Assembly (NCBI GenBank): GCA_001770725.1
Contig: MERU01000005.1
Coordinates: forward strand, 1-64,000
Source: Burkholderiales bacterium RIFCSPHIGHO2_01_FULL_63_240
GTDB lineage: Bacteria; Pseudomonadota; Gammaproteobacteria; Burkholderiales; Burkholderiaceae_C
Direction: 5' to 3'
DNA length: 64,000 nt
Below are positions 30,428-39,019 of the stretch, in pieces (the stretch's first letter is position 1; each line of letters begins with the position of its first letter). The notes beneath the pieces were generated by a model. It was not told the DNA's origin. It ran no database searches and saw nothing but the letters and a program-made list of their open reading frames with translations. The position numbers and the translations under genes are program-made.

Positions 30428-31597
30428 GTGCCTGGCCTGAACCTGCCTGCGCTGCCGCCCGGCCTGTGGCGGGTGATGTGGGGCACCACCTGCGTGGTGC
30501 TCAGCTACAGCCTGCTCAACCCGGTGCTGGCCGTGCGCCTGCAAACCGCAGGTGCCAGCGCCACGGCCATCGGCCTGTTCGCCACGCTGCCCTTCCTGAG
30601 CGTGGCCCTGCTGGTGCCGCTGGTGCCCAGGCTGTTCGGCCGCATCGGCGTGGGCCAGGCCTACCGGCTGGGCCTGCTGCTCGAACTCCTTTCCTGCCTT
30701 GGCTACCTCTTCACCGATGACTACCGGCTGTGGTGTGTGTTCGGTTTGATGGCCGGGCTGGGCGCGGCCGCGGCCTGGAACGCCACCGAGGCGCTGATCG
30801 CGCACAACACGCCGCCTTCGCACCGCGGTCGCCTCACCGGGCTGTATCAGGCGCTGCTGGGGGCGGGCATGGCGCTGGGCCCATTCCTGCCCGGCCTGCT
30901 GGGGCTCGACCCGGTTGGCGCCAACCTGTTGGCCGCGGGCGGCCTGGCGCTGGGCCTGTCGCTGGTGATGGTGCCCGCCATCACGCGCCTCAAGGCCATG
31001 CACGACGACCACGAGCCCATGGGCCTGCTGTCGGCCTGGCGCTTTCGGCCCACCCTGGCCTGGGCGGCCGTGGTGGGCGGGGTCTTCGAGGTGGGACTGG
31101 GCTCCATCACCACGGCCCACGGCTCGGAGATCGGGCTGAGCCTGGCCGCGGCCACCTCCATCGCTGGCGCCCTGGGCGTGGGCAGTTTCATGCTGCAGTA
31201 CCCCCTGGGCTGGCTGGCCGACCGGCTGCCCGCGCGGCGCCTGTTCGTGGGCGGCGCGGCGGTGCTGGTGCTCAGCGCGGTGGCCTTCACGCGCTCGAGC
31301 CAGCACCCCGAGCTGCTGTGGGCCTGCGCGCTGCTGTGGGGCGGCATCGGCGGGGCGCTCTACACGCTGAGCATGATCCGCGTGGCGCACGACTTCGCGC
31401 ACTCGTCGGCCATCGCCGGCACCTCGGCCATGATCGCCGGCTACACCGCGGGTGGCGCCATCGGGCCTGTGATCAGCGGCTGGGTTTTCGACCACCACGG
31501 CGTGGCGGGCCAGGGCCTGTGGCTCGGTGTGCTAGCGCTCAGCCTGCTGCTGATGCACGCACGGCGGCCTGCCCCTGCACCCGGCGCCACTGACTGA
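30428..31597 (+). CDS. major facilitator superfamily transporter
   Basis: 389 residues with about 12 transmembrane helices. MFS features include the loop 8-9 motif GWLADRLPARRLFVGG and the first-half helix SLLNPVLAVRLQTAGASATA, resembling the YcaD-like branch. Starts with GTG 30428 five bases after corA, so probably co-transcribed. The last 59 bases overlap the convergent histidine kinase gene. Substrate unknown. Confidence 0.85.
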   Translation: MPGLNLPALPPGLWRVMWGTTCVVLSYSLLNPVLAVRLQTAGASATAIGLFATLPFLSVALLVPLVPRLFGRIGVGQAYRLGLLLELLSCLGYLFTDDYRLWCVFGLMAGLGAAAAWNATEALIAHNTPPSHRGRLTGLYQALLGAGMALGPFLPGLLGLDPVGANLLAAGGLALGLSLVMVPAITRLKAMHDDHEPMGLLSAWRFRPTLAWAAVVGGVFEVGLGSITTAHGSEIGLSLAAATSIAGALGVGSFMLQYPLGWLADRLPARRLFVGGAAVLVLSAVAFTRSSQHPELLWACALLWGGIGGALYTLSMIRVAHDFAHSSAIAGTSAMIAGYTAGGAIGPVISGWVFDHHGVAGQGLWLGVLALSLLLMHARRPAPAPGATD

Positions 31598-33368
31598 GCA
31601 GGGCCGCGTGCAAGCGCTCGGCCGGCACGGGCTTGTGCAGCAGCACCAGGCCCGAGGCGTGGGCCTCGCGCAGGCGTTGCGGGCCGGTGTCGCCAGTGAC
31701 CAGGAAGGCGGGCAGGTCAGGCCCCAGTTGGGCCCGGATGAGCGACACCGCCTCCAGGCCGCTGCGGTGGTCGCGCAGGCGGTAGTCCACCAGCAGCAGG
31801 TGCGGCGTGAAGGCGTCCAGCCGCGCCAGGGCCTCGTCCACCGACGACGCGGTTTCGCAGGCGCAGCCCCAGCCCATCAGCAGGTCGCTCATGGCGGCCA
31901 GCACCGACTCGTCGTCTTCGACCAGCAGCACGTTGAGCCCGGTCAGGTCTCCGCCTTCTTCGCCCGGGCGCTCCGACGCGATCACGGCGGCCTGGCTGAT
32001 CGGCAGCGTCAGCCGGAACACGGAGCCCCGCCCCTCGCGCGAGGCCAGACCGACCTCCACGCCCATGGCGCGCGCCAACCCGTCGACGATGGACAGGCCC
32101 AGCCCCAGGCCCTTGCGGCGGTCGCGCTCGGGGTTGCCCAGCTGGTGGAACTCGCGAAAGACCTCGCGGTGCTGCGATTCGGGGATGCCGATGCCCGTGT
32201 CCCAGACCTCGACGATGGCGCGTGCGCCACGGCGCCGGGCACCCAGCAGCACCGCGCCACGCTCGGTGTAGCGCACGGCGTTGACCAGCAGGTTGCGCAC
32301 GATCATCTCGACCAGCGCCGGGTCGGCCTGCACCACCAGGCGCGTGTCGCGCAGGCGGAAAACCAGGCCCTTGCTCTCGGCCAGCGGCGCCAGCTCGCGC
32401 TCGAGCTTGTGGAACAACGGCTGCAGCGCGAAGGTGCGCAGCTGAGGCTGCACCACGCCCGCATCGACCTTGGAGAAGTCGAGCAGCGTGCCCAGCATCT
32501 CGTTGGCGGCCTCGTTGGAGGCCATCACGTGGCGCACCAGGTGGGCCTGGCGGTCGTTGAGGCCCGCGCGCGACAGGGCGCCCAGGTAGAGCCCGGCCGC
32601 ATGCAGGGGCTGGCGCAGGTCGTGGCTGGCCGACGCCAGGAAGACGGTCTTGGCGCGGTTCGCGTCCTCGGCCTCGACCAGGGCCTGCTCCACCATCTCG
32701 CGCGCCTCCAGGGCCCGCTGTGTCTGGTCGCGCAAGCGGTCGACCAGGCCTTCGTTTTCGAAGCGCAGCTCGATGGAGCGCAGCGTCATGCGCGAGGCGT
32801 GGTACGAGTAGACCGCCATCGCCCACAGGTAGGCCGCGGCGCCGGCGGCCAGCGCCCAGTTGATGACCCCCTGCGCCCGCACCAGCGCCACGATCAGCGG
32901 CACCAGGCAGCACAGCCAGTACGACAGCGCCACCGGCCAGACCGAGCCGAAGATGCCCAGCGCCGCCGAGCCCATGCCCGCGATGAGGCACAGGATGAGC
33001 GTGCCGGAGTCGGGCTCACCCGAGCGGATGAACAGCAGCGCCAATGCGCCCCAGCATGCACCGCTGAGGGCGGCCAGGGTCACCAGGAAGCGCGCATGGC
33101 GCACCGGATCGAAGCGGGCCTGACCGGGGGACGGCAGGATGCGGTGGACCAGCAGCCCGACCCAGGCCAGCCCCACGGTGACCATCGACCACCACCAGAT
33201 GCGGCCATCGCCCACGGTGAACTGGTAGGCCACCGCGGCAATCAGCGCCACCAGGGCCGTGGCCACCATCGCGGTGGTCAGGCCGCGGTCGATCAGCTCG
33301 ACCTGGGCCGACAGCGAGCGCGGCGGATCGAAGCGCAGGGCGCTGGCCCACATCGACGCTTGCGTCAT
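31539..33368 (-). CDS. hybrid sensor histidine kinase/response regulator
   Basis: 609 residues: about six to seven transmembrane helices (residues 30-205), a short coiled coil, then HisKA with phospho-His in SASHDLRQPLHAAGLYLGAL, HATPase with N box NLLVNAVRYTERG and G box GLGLGLSIVDGLA, and a C-terminal receiver (LNVLLVEDDES, phospho-Asp in LLLVDYRLRD, Lys in LLHKPV). The membrane domain has no recognised sensor fold. Its ATG overlaps the stop of the response regulator gene by 4 bases (ATGA), which strongly pairs them. Confidence 0.92.
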   Translation of the reverse strand: MTQASMWASALRFDPPRSLSAQVELIDRGLTTAMVATALVALIAAVAYQFTVGDGRIWWWSMVTVGLAWVGLLVHRILPSPGQARFDPVRHARFLVTLAALSGACWGALALLFIRSGEPDSGTLILCLIAGMGSAALGIFGSVWPVALSYWLCCLVPLIVALVRAQGVINWALAAGAAAYLWAMAVYSYHASRMTLRSIELRFENEGLVDRLRDQTQRALEAREMVEQALVEAEDANRAKTVFLASASHDLRQPLHAAGLYLGALSRAGLNDRQAHLVRHVMASNEAANEMLGTLLDFSKVDAGVVQPQLRTFALQPLFHKLERELAPLAESKGLVFRLRDTRLVVQADPALVEMIVRNLLVNAVRYTERGAVLLGARRRGARAIVEVWDTGIGIPESQHREVFREFHQLGNPERDRRKGLGLGLSIVDGLARAMGVEVGLASREGRGSVFRLTLPISQAAVIASERPGEEGGDLTGLNVLLVEDDESVLAAMSDLLMGWGCACETASSVDEALARLDAFTPHLLLVDYRLRDHRSGLEAVSLIRAQLGPDLPAFLVTGDTGPQRLREAHASGLVLLHKPVPAERLHAALLSQWRRVQGQAAVRASAAG

Positions 33369-34045
33369 GGCGGCAACAGGCCCCGGGCCACGGCCCTGTC
33401 GTAGGCTTCCTGACGGCTGGTGGCCTGCAGCCATTCGGTGATCCAGGACACCTCGGCGCGCACCGCGCTCTCGCTCATGCCCAGCTGGCGCGCGATGGCC
33501 TTGTTGGGCGTGCCGCGCCCGAGGTAGCGCAGGATCTGCAATTGCAGCTCGGTGAAAGAAGGGCCGGCCTCGCTGACCAGCATGGCCAGCTCCGGCACCC
33601 GAGGTCCTTGTCCGCCCCCGCCCTGGAGCGTGGACAGCGCGGCATACGGCAATGAGGCGAACGAGGTCTCGCCGCGCAGCAAAGTCTGCACCGCCGCGAC
33701 GATGTCATCGGCCTGAGCGGACTTCGGGATGAAGCCCTCGGCGCCGACCTCGCGGGCCTGCGCGATCAGGTCGGCCGTGACCTCGCCCGACATGAACAGC
33801 ACCCGCGTCTGCGGCGCCGCCGCCTTGAGCGCAGGCAGGTCGGACAGGCCGTGCCCATCGGGCAGGTGGACGTCGAGCATGACCAGGTCGACCGGCTGGT
33901 GGCGCAGGTGTTCGAGCGCCTGCGCCCAGGTGCCTGCCTGGGTGAGCAGGGCCTGCGGCCAGCGCTCGGCCAGCATCAGGCCCAGGCCCATGCGGAACAG
34001 GGCGTGGTCATCGACCAGGAGGAAACGGGGGCCAGCGATCGTCAT
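33365..34045 (-). CDS. LuxR/NarL-type response regulator
   Basis: 226 residues: receiver domain with LLVDDHALFRMGL, phospho-Asp in DLVMLDVHLPDGHG and PKSAQADDIV (conserved Lys), then a LuxR-type helix-turn-helix SFTELQLQILRYLGRGTPNK to ARQLGMSESAVRAEVSWITEWL. Translationally coupled to the hybrid kinase downstream. Target genes unknown; no chemoreceptor or metabolic gene is co-transcribed. Confidence 0.9.
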   Translation of the reverse strand: MTIAGPRFLLVDDHALFRMGLGLMLAERWPQALLTQAGTWAQALEHLRHQPVDLVMLDVHLPDGHGLSDLPALKAAAPQTRVLFMSGEVTADLIAQAREVGAEGFIPKSAQADDIVAAVQTLLRGETSFASLPYAALSTLQGGGGQGPRVPELAMLVSEAGPSFTELQLQILRYLGRGTPNKAIARQLGMSESAVRAEVSWITEWLQATSRQEAYDRAVARGLLPP

Positions 34046-34127
34046 GCACTGCCAATGGTGGAGGGACTGCAGCCGCGAGTATCCGCTGCCCTCGCCCCTT
34101 TCCAGTCCTTCGCCCCCTGGCTGCGCT

Positions 34128-34166
34128 CCCCAATCCCCAATAAGGGGGAGATGGGGGCGCCCTGCG
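34128..34166. repeat. GC-rich palindromic element
   Basis: CTCCCC and GGGGGAG flank a short CAATCCCCAATAA loop inside the 153-base gap between aroG and the response regulator gene. It may serve as aroG's terminator or be a dispersed intergenic repeat; no second copy was spotted in this window. Confidence 0.35.
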
Positions 34167-34198
34167 CCAGAGGTGATCAGCGCTTGTCAGGTCCTTGT

Positions 34199-35323
34199 TC
34201 AGCCCTTGCGCGCGCGACGGGCCTTGACCGCGTCGGACAGGATCCTCAGCACCTTCTCGGAGTCGTCCCAGCCGATGCAGGCATCGGTGATCGACTGACC
34301 GTAGACCAGCTTCTTCGGGTCGTCCTTGCCGGGGGTGAACTTCTGGGCGCCAGCGCACAGGTGGCTCTCCACCATGACGCCGAAGACCTGGTGCGAACCG
34401 CCCGAGACCTGCTCGGCGATGTCCTGGGCCACCACGACCTGGCGCTCGTGCTGCTTGGAGCTGTTGGCGTGGCTGAAGTCGACCATCAGCGAGGGGTGCA
34501 GCTTGGCGGCTTCGAGGTTCTTGCAGGCGGCAGCCACGCTCTCGGCGTCGTAGTTCGGGGCCTTGCCACCGCGCAGGATGACGTGGCAGTCGGGGTTGCC
34601 AGCCGTGCCGACGATGGCGACCTGGCCGTTCTTGTGCACCGACAGGAAGTGGTGGGCGCCGGCGGCGGCCTGGATGGCGTCGGTGGCGATCTTGATGTTG
34701 CCGTCGGTGCCGTTCTTGAAGCCGATGGGCGCGCTCAGGCCCGAGGCCAGCTCGCGGTGGACCTGGCTTTCGGTGGTGCGCGCACCGATGGCGCCCCAGC
34801 TGATGAGGTCACCGATGTACTGCGGCGAGATCGCGTCGAGGAACTCGCTGGCCGCGGGCACGCCCAGGCGGTTGATCTCCAGCAGCAGCTGGCGGGCCAT
34901 GCGCAGGCCTTCGTCGATCTTGAAGGACTCGTCGAGGTAGGGGTCGTTGATCAGGCCCTTCCAGCCCACGGTGGTGCGGGGCTTTTCGAAGTACACGCGC
35001 ATGACCACTTCCAGCGTGTCGGCGTACTGCTCGCGCAGGGCCAGCAGCTTGCGGGCGTACTCGATGGCGGCGGCCGGGTCGTGGATCGAGCAGGGGCCGA
35101 TGATGACCAGCATGCGGTCGTCCTTGCCGTGCACGATCTTGCGGATCGCCTTGCGCGTGCGCGAGACCAGCGTTTCGATGGGCGTGCCGCGGATCGGGAA
35201 GAAACGGATCAGGTGCTCGGGCGGCGGCAGCGGCGTGACGTTCTTGATGCGTTCGTCATCGGTCTGCGAGGTCTTGTCGGCGGGCGGAACCCAGCCTTCG
35301 GCGGCGCTGGAGTGGGTGCTCAT
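34199..35323 (-). CDS. aroG: 3-deoxy-7-phosphoheptulonate synthase (class I, AroF/G/H type)
   Basis: First step of the shikimate pathway: phosphoenolpyruvate plus erythrose-4-phosphate to DAHP. The 374-residue protein shows MLVIIGPCSIHDPAAAIEYA, RVYFEKPRTTVGWKG, WGAIGARTTESQ, RGGKAPNYDAESV and DFSHANSSKQHERQ, with metal and PEP ligands in place. Which amino acid inhibits it cannot be read with certainty. Expression looks attenuated by the leader peptide and terminator upstream (35362-35486). Confidence 0.96.
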   Translation of the reverse strand: MSTHSSAAEGWVPPADKTSQTDDERIKNVTPLPPPEHLIRFFPIRGTPIETLVSRTRKAIRKIVHGKDDRMLVIIGPCSIHDPAAAIEYARKLLALREQYADTLEVVMRVYFEKPRTTVGWKGLINDPYLDESFKIDEGLRMARQLLLEINRLGVPAASEFLDAISPQYIGDLISWGAIGARTTESQVHRELASGLSAPIGFKNGTDGNIKIATDAIQAAAGAHHFLSVHKNGQVAIVGTAGNPDCHVILRGGKAPNYDAESVAAACKNLEAAKLHPSLMVDFSHANSSKQHERQVVVAQDIAEQVSGGSHQVFGVMVESHLCAGAQKFTPGKDDPKKLVYGQSITDACIGWDDSEKVLRILSDAVKARRARKG

Positions 35324-35361
35324 GGGACGATCCTGTTGGGGTGCTTGATCAGGGGCGAAAT

Positions 35362-35391
35362 AAAAAAAACCGCCGGTTTTGCCGGCGGTTT
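35362..35391 (-). terminator. attenuator terminator in the aroG leader
   Basis: On the minus strand AAACCGCCGG (35391-35382) pairs perfectly with CCGGCGGTTT (35376-35367) and is followed by eight T's. It lies between the leader peptide gene and aroG, 38 bases ahead of the aroG start, so it must be bypassed for expression. Confidence 0.85.
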
Positions 35392-35408
35392 CAGTTGGGT
35401 GGTTCTGC

Positions 35409-35486
35409 TTACGCGTTGGCCACTCCTGCGCCGGTGAGGTGCTGGATGTGAAAGTGGCCAAAATAAAAGCGAACGGTCGTGTTCAT
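35409..35486 (-). CDS. Phe/Tyr-rich leader peptide of the aroG attenuator
   Basis: A 25-residue peptide starting MNTTVRFYFGHF, with three Phe and one Tyr codon in six positions (F7, Y8, F9, F12), and three His codons. The stop TAA is 17 bases before the attenuator stem. The inverted repeat TTGGCCACT / AGTGGCCAA (35461-35453 with 35424-35416) spans from the Phe codons to the peptide's end. A loop segment ACCGGCG could instead pair with CGCCGG of the terminator's 5' arm. An extended -10 (TGATACATT, 35502-35494) would start the RNA at or near the ATG. Too short for routine gene calling. Confidence 0.72.
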   Translation of the reverse strand: MNTTVRFYFGHFHIQHLTGAGVANA

Positions 35487-35532
35487 GCGCATCAATGTAT
35501 CACGAGACACCATCGCCTGGGGGGCGCCCAGG

Positions 35533-36648
35533 TCAGCCCGACACCAGGGCTTGCCCGCAGGCCCATTCGTCCAGCGCCCAGAAGAAGCCGGCCCACACAC
35601 CGTTGCCCGCCGCACTGACCAGGCACACGACGCACCCCGGATCGGGCCGCCCCGAGGCCAGCAAGCCGTGCAAGGCCACCAGGGGGCTGGCAGCGCCCAC
35701 GCACCCCAGGCGCGCCAGCTCGTGAAAGCACTCGGCCTGCGTCGCGCCCAGCGCTTCAACGGCGGTGGCCATTTGCCGGTGCGAGACCCCATAGGGCAGC
35801 ACGTAGCGCGTGTCCGCCCGCGCGGCGGGGAACGCCTCGCCCAGCGCGCGCGGCGCTTGCGCCCACAAGCGCCCCAGGTCGGCCAGGTGCTCGCGGTCGG
35901 GCTTTTGAAAGCGGTAGGCCTGCGGCCCCCCTTGCGGCGGCAGCGGCCCGGGGATGGTGGTGGGGCGCCCCGCCAGCGGCCGTTGCCCCGCCAGGCCACC
36001 CAGGAAAGAAGCCCCCGGCCGTGACGCCAGGTCCGTTCCTGCTGCCGGCCCCAGGATGACGGCCCCGGCCCCGTCGCCGTAGCGCAAGGCGGTGCCGACA
36101 TCGCCCGGTTGCAGGAACTTCGAGGGCGTTTCGGCGGCCACCACCAGCACGGGCCCGGCGCCTTGCGCGATCAGCCCCTGGGCGGTGATCCAGGCCTGCA
36201 AGGCCCCGACACCGCCGCCGCGCACGTCGTGCGCACAGGGCAGAAAGATGCTGGCGTCGGCCGCTTCACCTTGCAAGCGTGCCACCACCCTGGGCGCCAT
36301 GGCGGCGCTGATAGACACTGGCGTCGAGCTGGCGCACAAGACCGCCGACAGCTGGTTGACCTGCAAGCCCGCCCGCGCCAAAGCGCGCCGGCCCGCCTCC
36401 ACAGCCAGGTCGATGGCGTCGGCGTCCTGCACCCATTGGCGCGTGGTGACTTCCGCATCGAGCGGGGACTGGGGCTCGGTGGCGTTGGCCGCTTCAGCGC
36501 CTGGCACACCGACGTGCCCAATGTGGGCCAGCACGGCGGCTTCGTCCATCACCCGCCCACGCTGGCCGACCGGTGCGAGGTCGGTGGGCAGGGCCACGGC
36601 CGTGGCCAGCAGGCGCACGTCGGCACGCGGGGGCAGACGCAGGCTCAT
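35533..36648 (-). CDS. ketoacyl-ACP synthase III-like protein with altered active site
   Basis: 371 residues of the FabH/thiolase superfamily. Cys138 in SIFLPCAHDVRGGGVGAL occupies the nucleophile region, but the usual His loop (H-Q-x-N) reads YGVSHRQMA (His290, shifted) and the Asn loop (G-N-T-x-A-S) reads GCVGAAS (Cys316). The dimer and substrate regions (LRYGDGAGAVILG) are recognisable. It may be a non-decarboxylating condenser, an acyl transferase like CerJ, or a partner subunit. Last gene of the ACP-ketosynthase cluster, coupled to the ligase gene by an ATGA overlap. Confidence 0.72.
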   Translation of the reverse strand: MSLRLPPRADVRLLATAVALPTDLAPVGQRGRVMDEAAVLAHIGHVGVPGAEAANATEPQSPLDAEVTTRQWVQDADAIDLAVEAGRRALARAGLQVNQLSAVLCASSTPVSISAAMAPRVVARLQGEAADASIFLPCAHDVRGGGVGALQAWITAQGLIAQGAGPVLVVAAETPSKFLQPGDVGTALRYGDGAGAVILGPAAGTDLASRPGASFLGGLAGQRPLAGRPTTIPGPLPPQGGPQAYRFQKPDREHLADLGRLWAQAPRALGEAFPAARADTRYVLPYGVSHRQMATAVEALGATQAECFHELARLGCVGAASPLVALHGLLASGRPDPGCVVCLVSAAGNGVWAGFFWALDEWACGQALVSG

Positions 36649-38210
36649 ACGACGCGGCGGCGACCCGCCCAGTGAGGTTCGCGCAACTTGACCTTCTCGA
36701 TCTTGCCGGCTGCGTTGCGCGGGATCTGCCCCACCCACTCCACCTTGGTGGGGCATTTGTAGCGCGCCAGGCTGGCGCGGCAATGCGCGATCAGCACGCG
36801 TGCATCGACCTCATCCCCCGGCTGCAGGACGACGAGGGCCAGCACCTCTTCGCCCCACATGGCGTGCGGGATGCCGATCACCGCGCAATCGGCCACCCGC
36901 GGGTGGTTGCGCAGAACGCGCTCGACTTCGCTGGGATAGACGTTTTCGCCACCGACGATCAGCATGTCTTTGGCGCGGTCGACGATGATCAGGTAGCGCT
37001 GTTCGTCCATCACACCGATGTCGCCGGTGCGGAACCAGCCATCGGCATGGGACTCGGCGGTGGCCTCGGGGCGCCGCCAGTAGCCCGGCGACACGCAGGC
37101 GCCGCGCGCCAGCACCTCGCCAGGCTGGCCTGCCGGCACGTCCCGCCCTTGTCGATCGACCACGCGCAGCTCGACGCCCAGCATCTCGCGGCCGGCACTG
37201 GCCAGGCGCTCGACGCGACCGCTGGCCAGCGCGTCGCGGTGGTCCTGCGGCGACAGGATGGTCAGCATGGCCGAGGTTTCGGTCAGGCCATAGCCTTGGA
37301 AGAACTCGCAGCCCAGGGTGTCGATGGCCTGCACCAGCAAGGACTCCGGCATGGGCGCTGCGCCATAGGCCACGAAGCGCAGGTGCGCGAAGCTGCGCGC
37401 CTCGACGCCGCGCTCGGAAAGCAGCCACTGCAGCATCGCCGGCACCATCAGCGTGTGGGTGACGGGCTCCTGGCTGAGGCACCTGGCCGCAGCGGCAGGC
37501 GCGAACTCAGGCAGCAGCCGCAAGGTCACGCAACTGGCCGCGCACAGCACCGTCATCAGCAAGCCACCGACGTGAAACAGCGGCGTGACCTGCAAGTGGC
37601 GGTCCTGCCCGGGCTTCATGCCGAAGTCCACGCTGATGGCGGCGACCGAGGCCATCACGTTGGCATGGGTCAGCAGCGCCCCCTTGGGGCGGCCGGTGGT
37701 GCCGCTGGTGTAGATCTGCGCGAGCACCGCGTGCACATCCGTGGGATCGTGCAGCGCGCTGACCGGCTCGGGGGACTGCGCGGCCATGGCCTCGCTCCAG
37801 CCGCGCCAGCCCTCGGGCACCTCGTCAAGCGCCAGCCACAGGCGCACGTCGGGCGAATGCGCGCGTTGCGCGTCGACGGTGGCGATGAAGGCCGGTTCAG
37901 CCACGACCACGCACGGATCGGCGTCCTGCAGGATCCAGCCCAGCTCATCGGCGCTCAGGCGCCAGTTCAAGGGCACGATCACCGCATCGAGGCGGGCCGC
38001 CGCGTGCAGCAGGGCGACGTGTTCCCAGCGGTTGCGCGACAGCACGGCCACGCGATCGCCCCGGGTCACGCCGTGCTGCCGCAAGCAGGCCGCGATGCGG
38101 CCGACCTCTGCGTGCAAGGCCGCGTGGCTGAGCGAGGCCTGGGCGTCGATCACCGCAGGCACGTCGGGGAACAGGCGCGCACCGCGCGCAAGCAGGCAAT
38201 CGATTCTCAT
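36645..38210 (-). CDS. class I AMP-dependent acyl ligase (acyl-CoA synthetase)
   Basis: 521 residues of the ANL superfamily: P-loop YTSGTTGRPKGALLTHANV, A5 core GYGLTETSAMLT, A7 core WFRTGDIGVMDEQ, hinge DRAKDMLIVGGENVYPSEVE and the catalytic lysine in RNAAGKIEKVKL. It activates a carboxylic acid as an adenylate and transfers it to CoA or, given the neighbouring carrier protein, possibly to an ACP. Substrate not readable. 4-base overlaps with both adjacent genes. Confidence 0.88.
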   Translation of the reverse strand: MRIDCLLARGARLFPDVPAVIDAQASLSHAALHAEVGRIAACLRQHGVTRGDRVAVLSRNRWEHVALLHAAARLDAVIVPLNWRLSADELGWILQDADPCVVVAEPAFIATVDAQRAHSPDVRLWLALDEVPEGWRGWSEAMAAQSPEPVSALHDPTDVHAVLAQIYTSGTTGRPKGALLTHANVMASVAAISVDFGMKPGQDRHLQVTPLFHVGGLLMTVLCAASCVTLRLLPEFAPAAAARCLSQEPVTHTLMVPAMLQWLLSERGVEARSFAHLRFVAYGAAPMPESLLVQAIDTLGCEFFQGYGLTETSAMLTILSPQDHRDALASGRVERLASAGREMLGVELRVVDRQGRDVPAGQPGEVLARGACVSPGYWRRPEATAESHADGWFRTGDIGVMDEQRYLIIVDRAKDMLIVGGENVYPSEVERVLRNHPRVADCAVIGIPHAMWGEEVLALVVLQPGDEVDARVLIAHCRASLARYKCPTKVEWVGQIPRNAAGKIEKVKLREPHWAGRRRVV

Positions 38211-39010
38211 GGTCGTTTCGGGGTGAACAGGCCCAGACCGAATCCGCCGTCCACGGGCAGCGTCGCGCCCGTGGTGAACGATGCGGCGGGCGAGGCCAGG
38301 AAAGCCACGGCCTGGGCCACTTCATCGGCCTGCCCAACGCGGGCGGCAGGGGTGCGTTCAGCCAGGGCCTGGCGCGCGGCGGGCGACACCGCAGCCAGCG
38401 TGCGCTCGGTGTCGATGAAGCCGGGCTCGACAACGTTGCAGGTGATGCCGTGGCCGGAGGCCTCGACCGCCAGGCTGCGCACCAGGCCCTGCAACCCAGC
38501 CTTGGCCGTTGCGTAGGCCACCTGGCCATGCGCGCCCAGCCGCGCCGCCGCCGAGCCCACGTAGATCAGGCGCCCGCGACGGGCCAGCTTCATGGCAGGC
38601 ACGCCCCATTGCGCCAGGCGCAGGCCAGCGAGCAGGACGCTGTCGAGCACCCCACGCAAGTCGGCCAGCTCGCGCGTTTCCAGTTGTCCGAACGGCGCAG
38701 GCTGGCAGGCGTTGTGCACGATCAGCTCGGGTCGCTCGGGCAAGGCCTGCAAGGCCCGCCAGAAGGCTTCGTCGCCCAGGTCGCCCGACAGCGCCTGCGC
38801 CTGCCCGCCACGCGACTGGACCTCGGCCACGACGTGGGCCAGGGCGTCTGCCTGGCGTGCGCAAACGATCAAGCGCCAGCCTTGTGTCGCCAGCTCGAGG
38901 GCGCAGGCCCTGCCGATGCCACGCGCCGCGCCGGTGATGAGGGCCAGGCCAGGTGCAAGCGGGGGCGGCTCAGGGGGCGGTTCAGGGGGCGGTTCAAGTC
39001 GCAACGCCAT
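38207..39010 (-). CDS. short-chain dehydrogenase/reductase (FabG-like)
   Basis: 267 residues: cofactor loop TGAARGIG, NAG-like NACQ, catalytic Ser in IYVGSAAARLG, YATAK and the C-terminal ATLPVDGGFG. Typical of 3-oxoacyl reductases, so probably reduces a beta-keto group made by the ketosynthase. The N-terminus carries an extra Pro-rich tract (three EPPP units) encoded by a 12-base tandem repeat at 38961-38996. It overlaps the downstream ligase gene by 4 bases. Confidence 0.87.
   Translation of the reverse strand: MALRLEPPPEPPPEPPPLAPGLALITGAARGIGRACALELATQGWRLIVCARQADALAHVVAEVQSRGGQAQALSGDLGDEAFWRALQALPERPELIVHNACQPAPFGQLETRELADLRGVLDSVLLAGLRLAQWGVPAMKLARRGRLIYVGSAAARLGAHGQVAYATAKAGLQGLVRSLAVEASGHGITCNVVEPGFIDTERTLAAVSPAARQALAERTPAARVGQADEVAQAVAFLASPAASFTTGATLPVDGGFGLGLFTPKRP
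38961..38996 (-). repeat. three 12-base tandem repeats in the SDR gene
   Basis: Three copies of GGGGGCGG(C/T)TCA on the plus strand encode EPPP units near the SDR N-terminus, before the Rossmann fold. Copy number could vary by slippage without a frameshift (12 = 4 codons). Confidence 0.85.
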
Positions 39011-39019
39011 GCTCGGCCT

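Noticed and set aside
35533-39010. Olefin (OleABCD) hydrocarbon cluster
   Set aside because: KAS III, ligase and SDR are present, but the SDR is a short FabG type rather than the extended OleD type, there is no OleB hydrolase, and an ACP is included.
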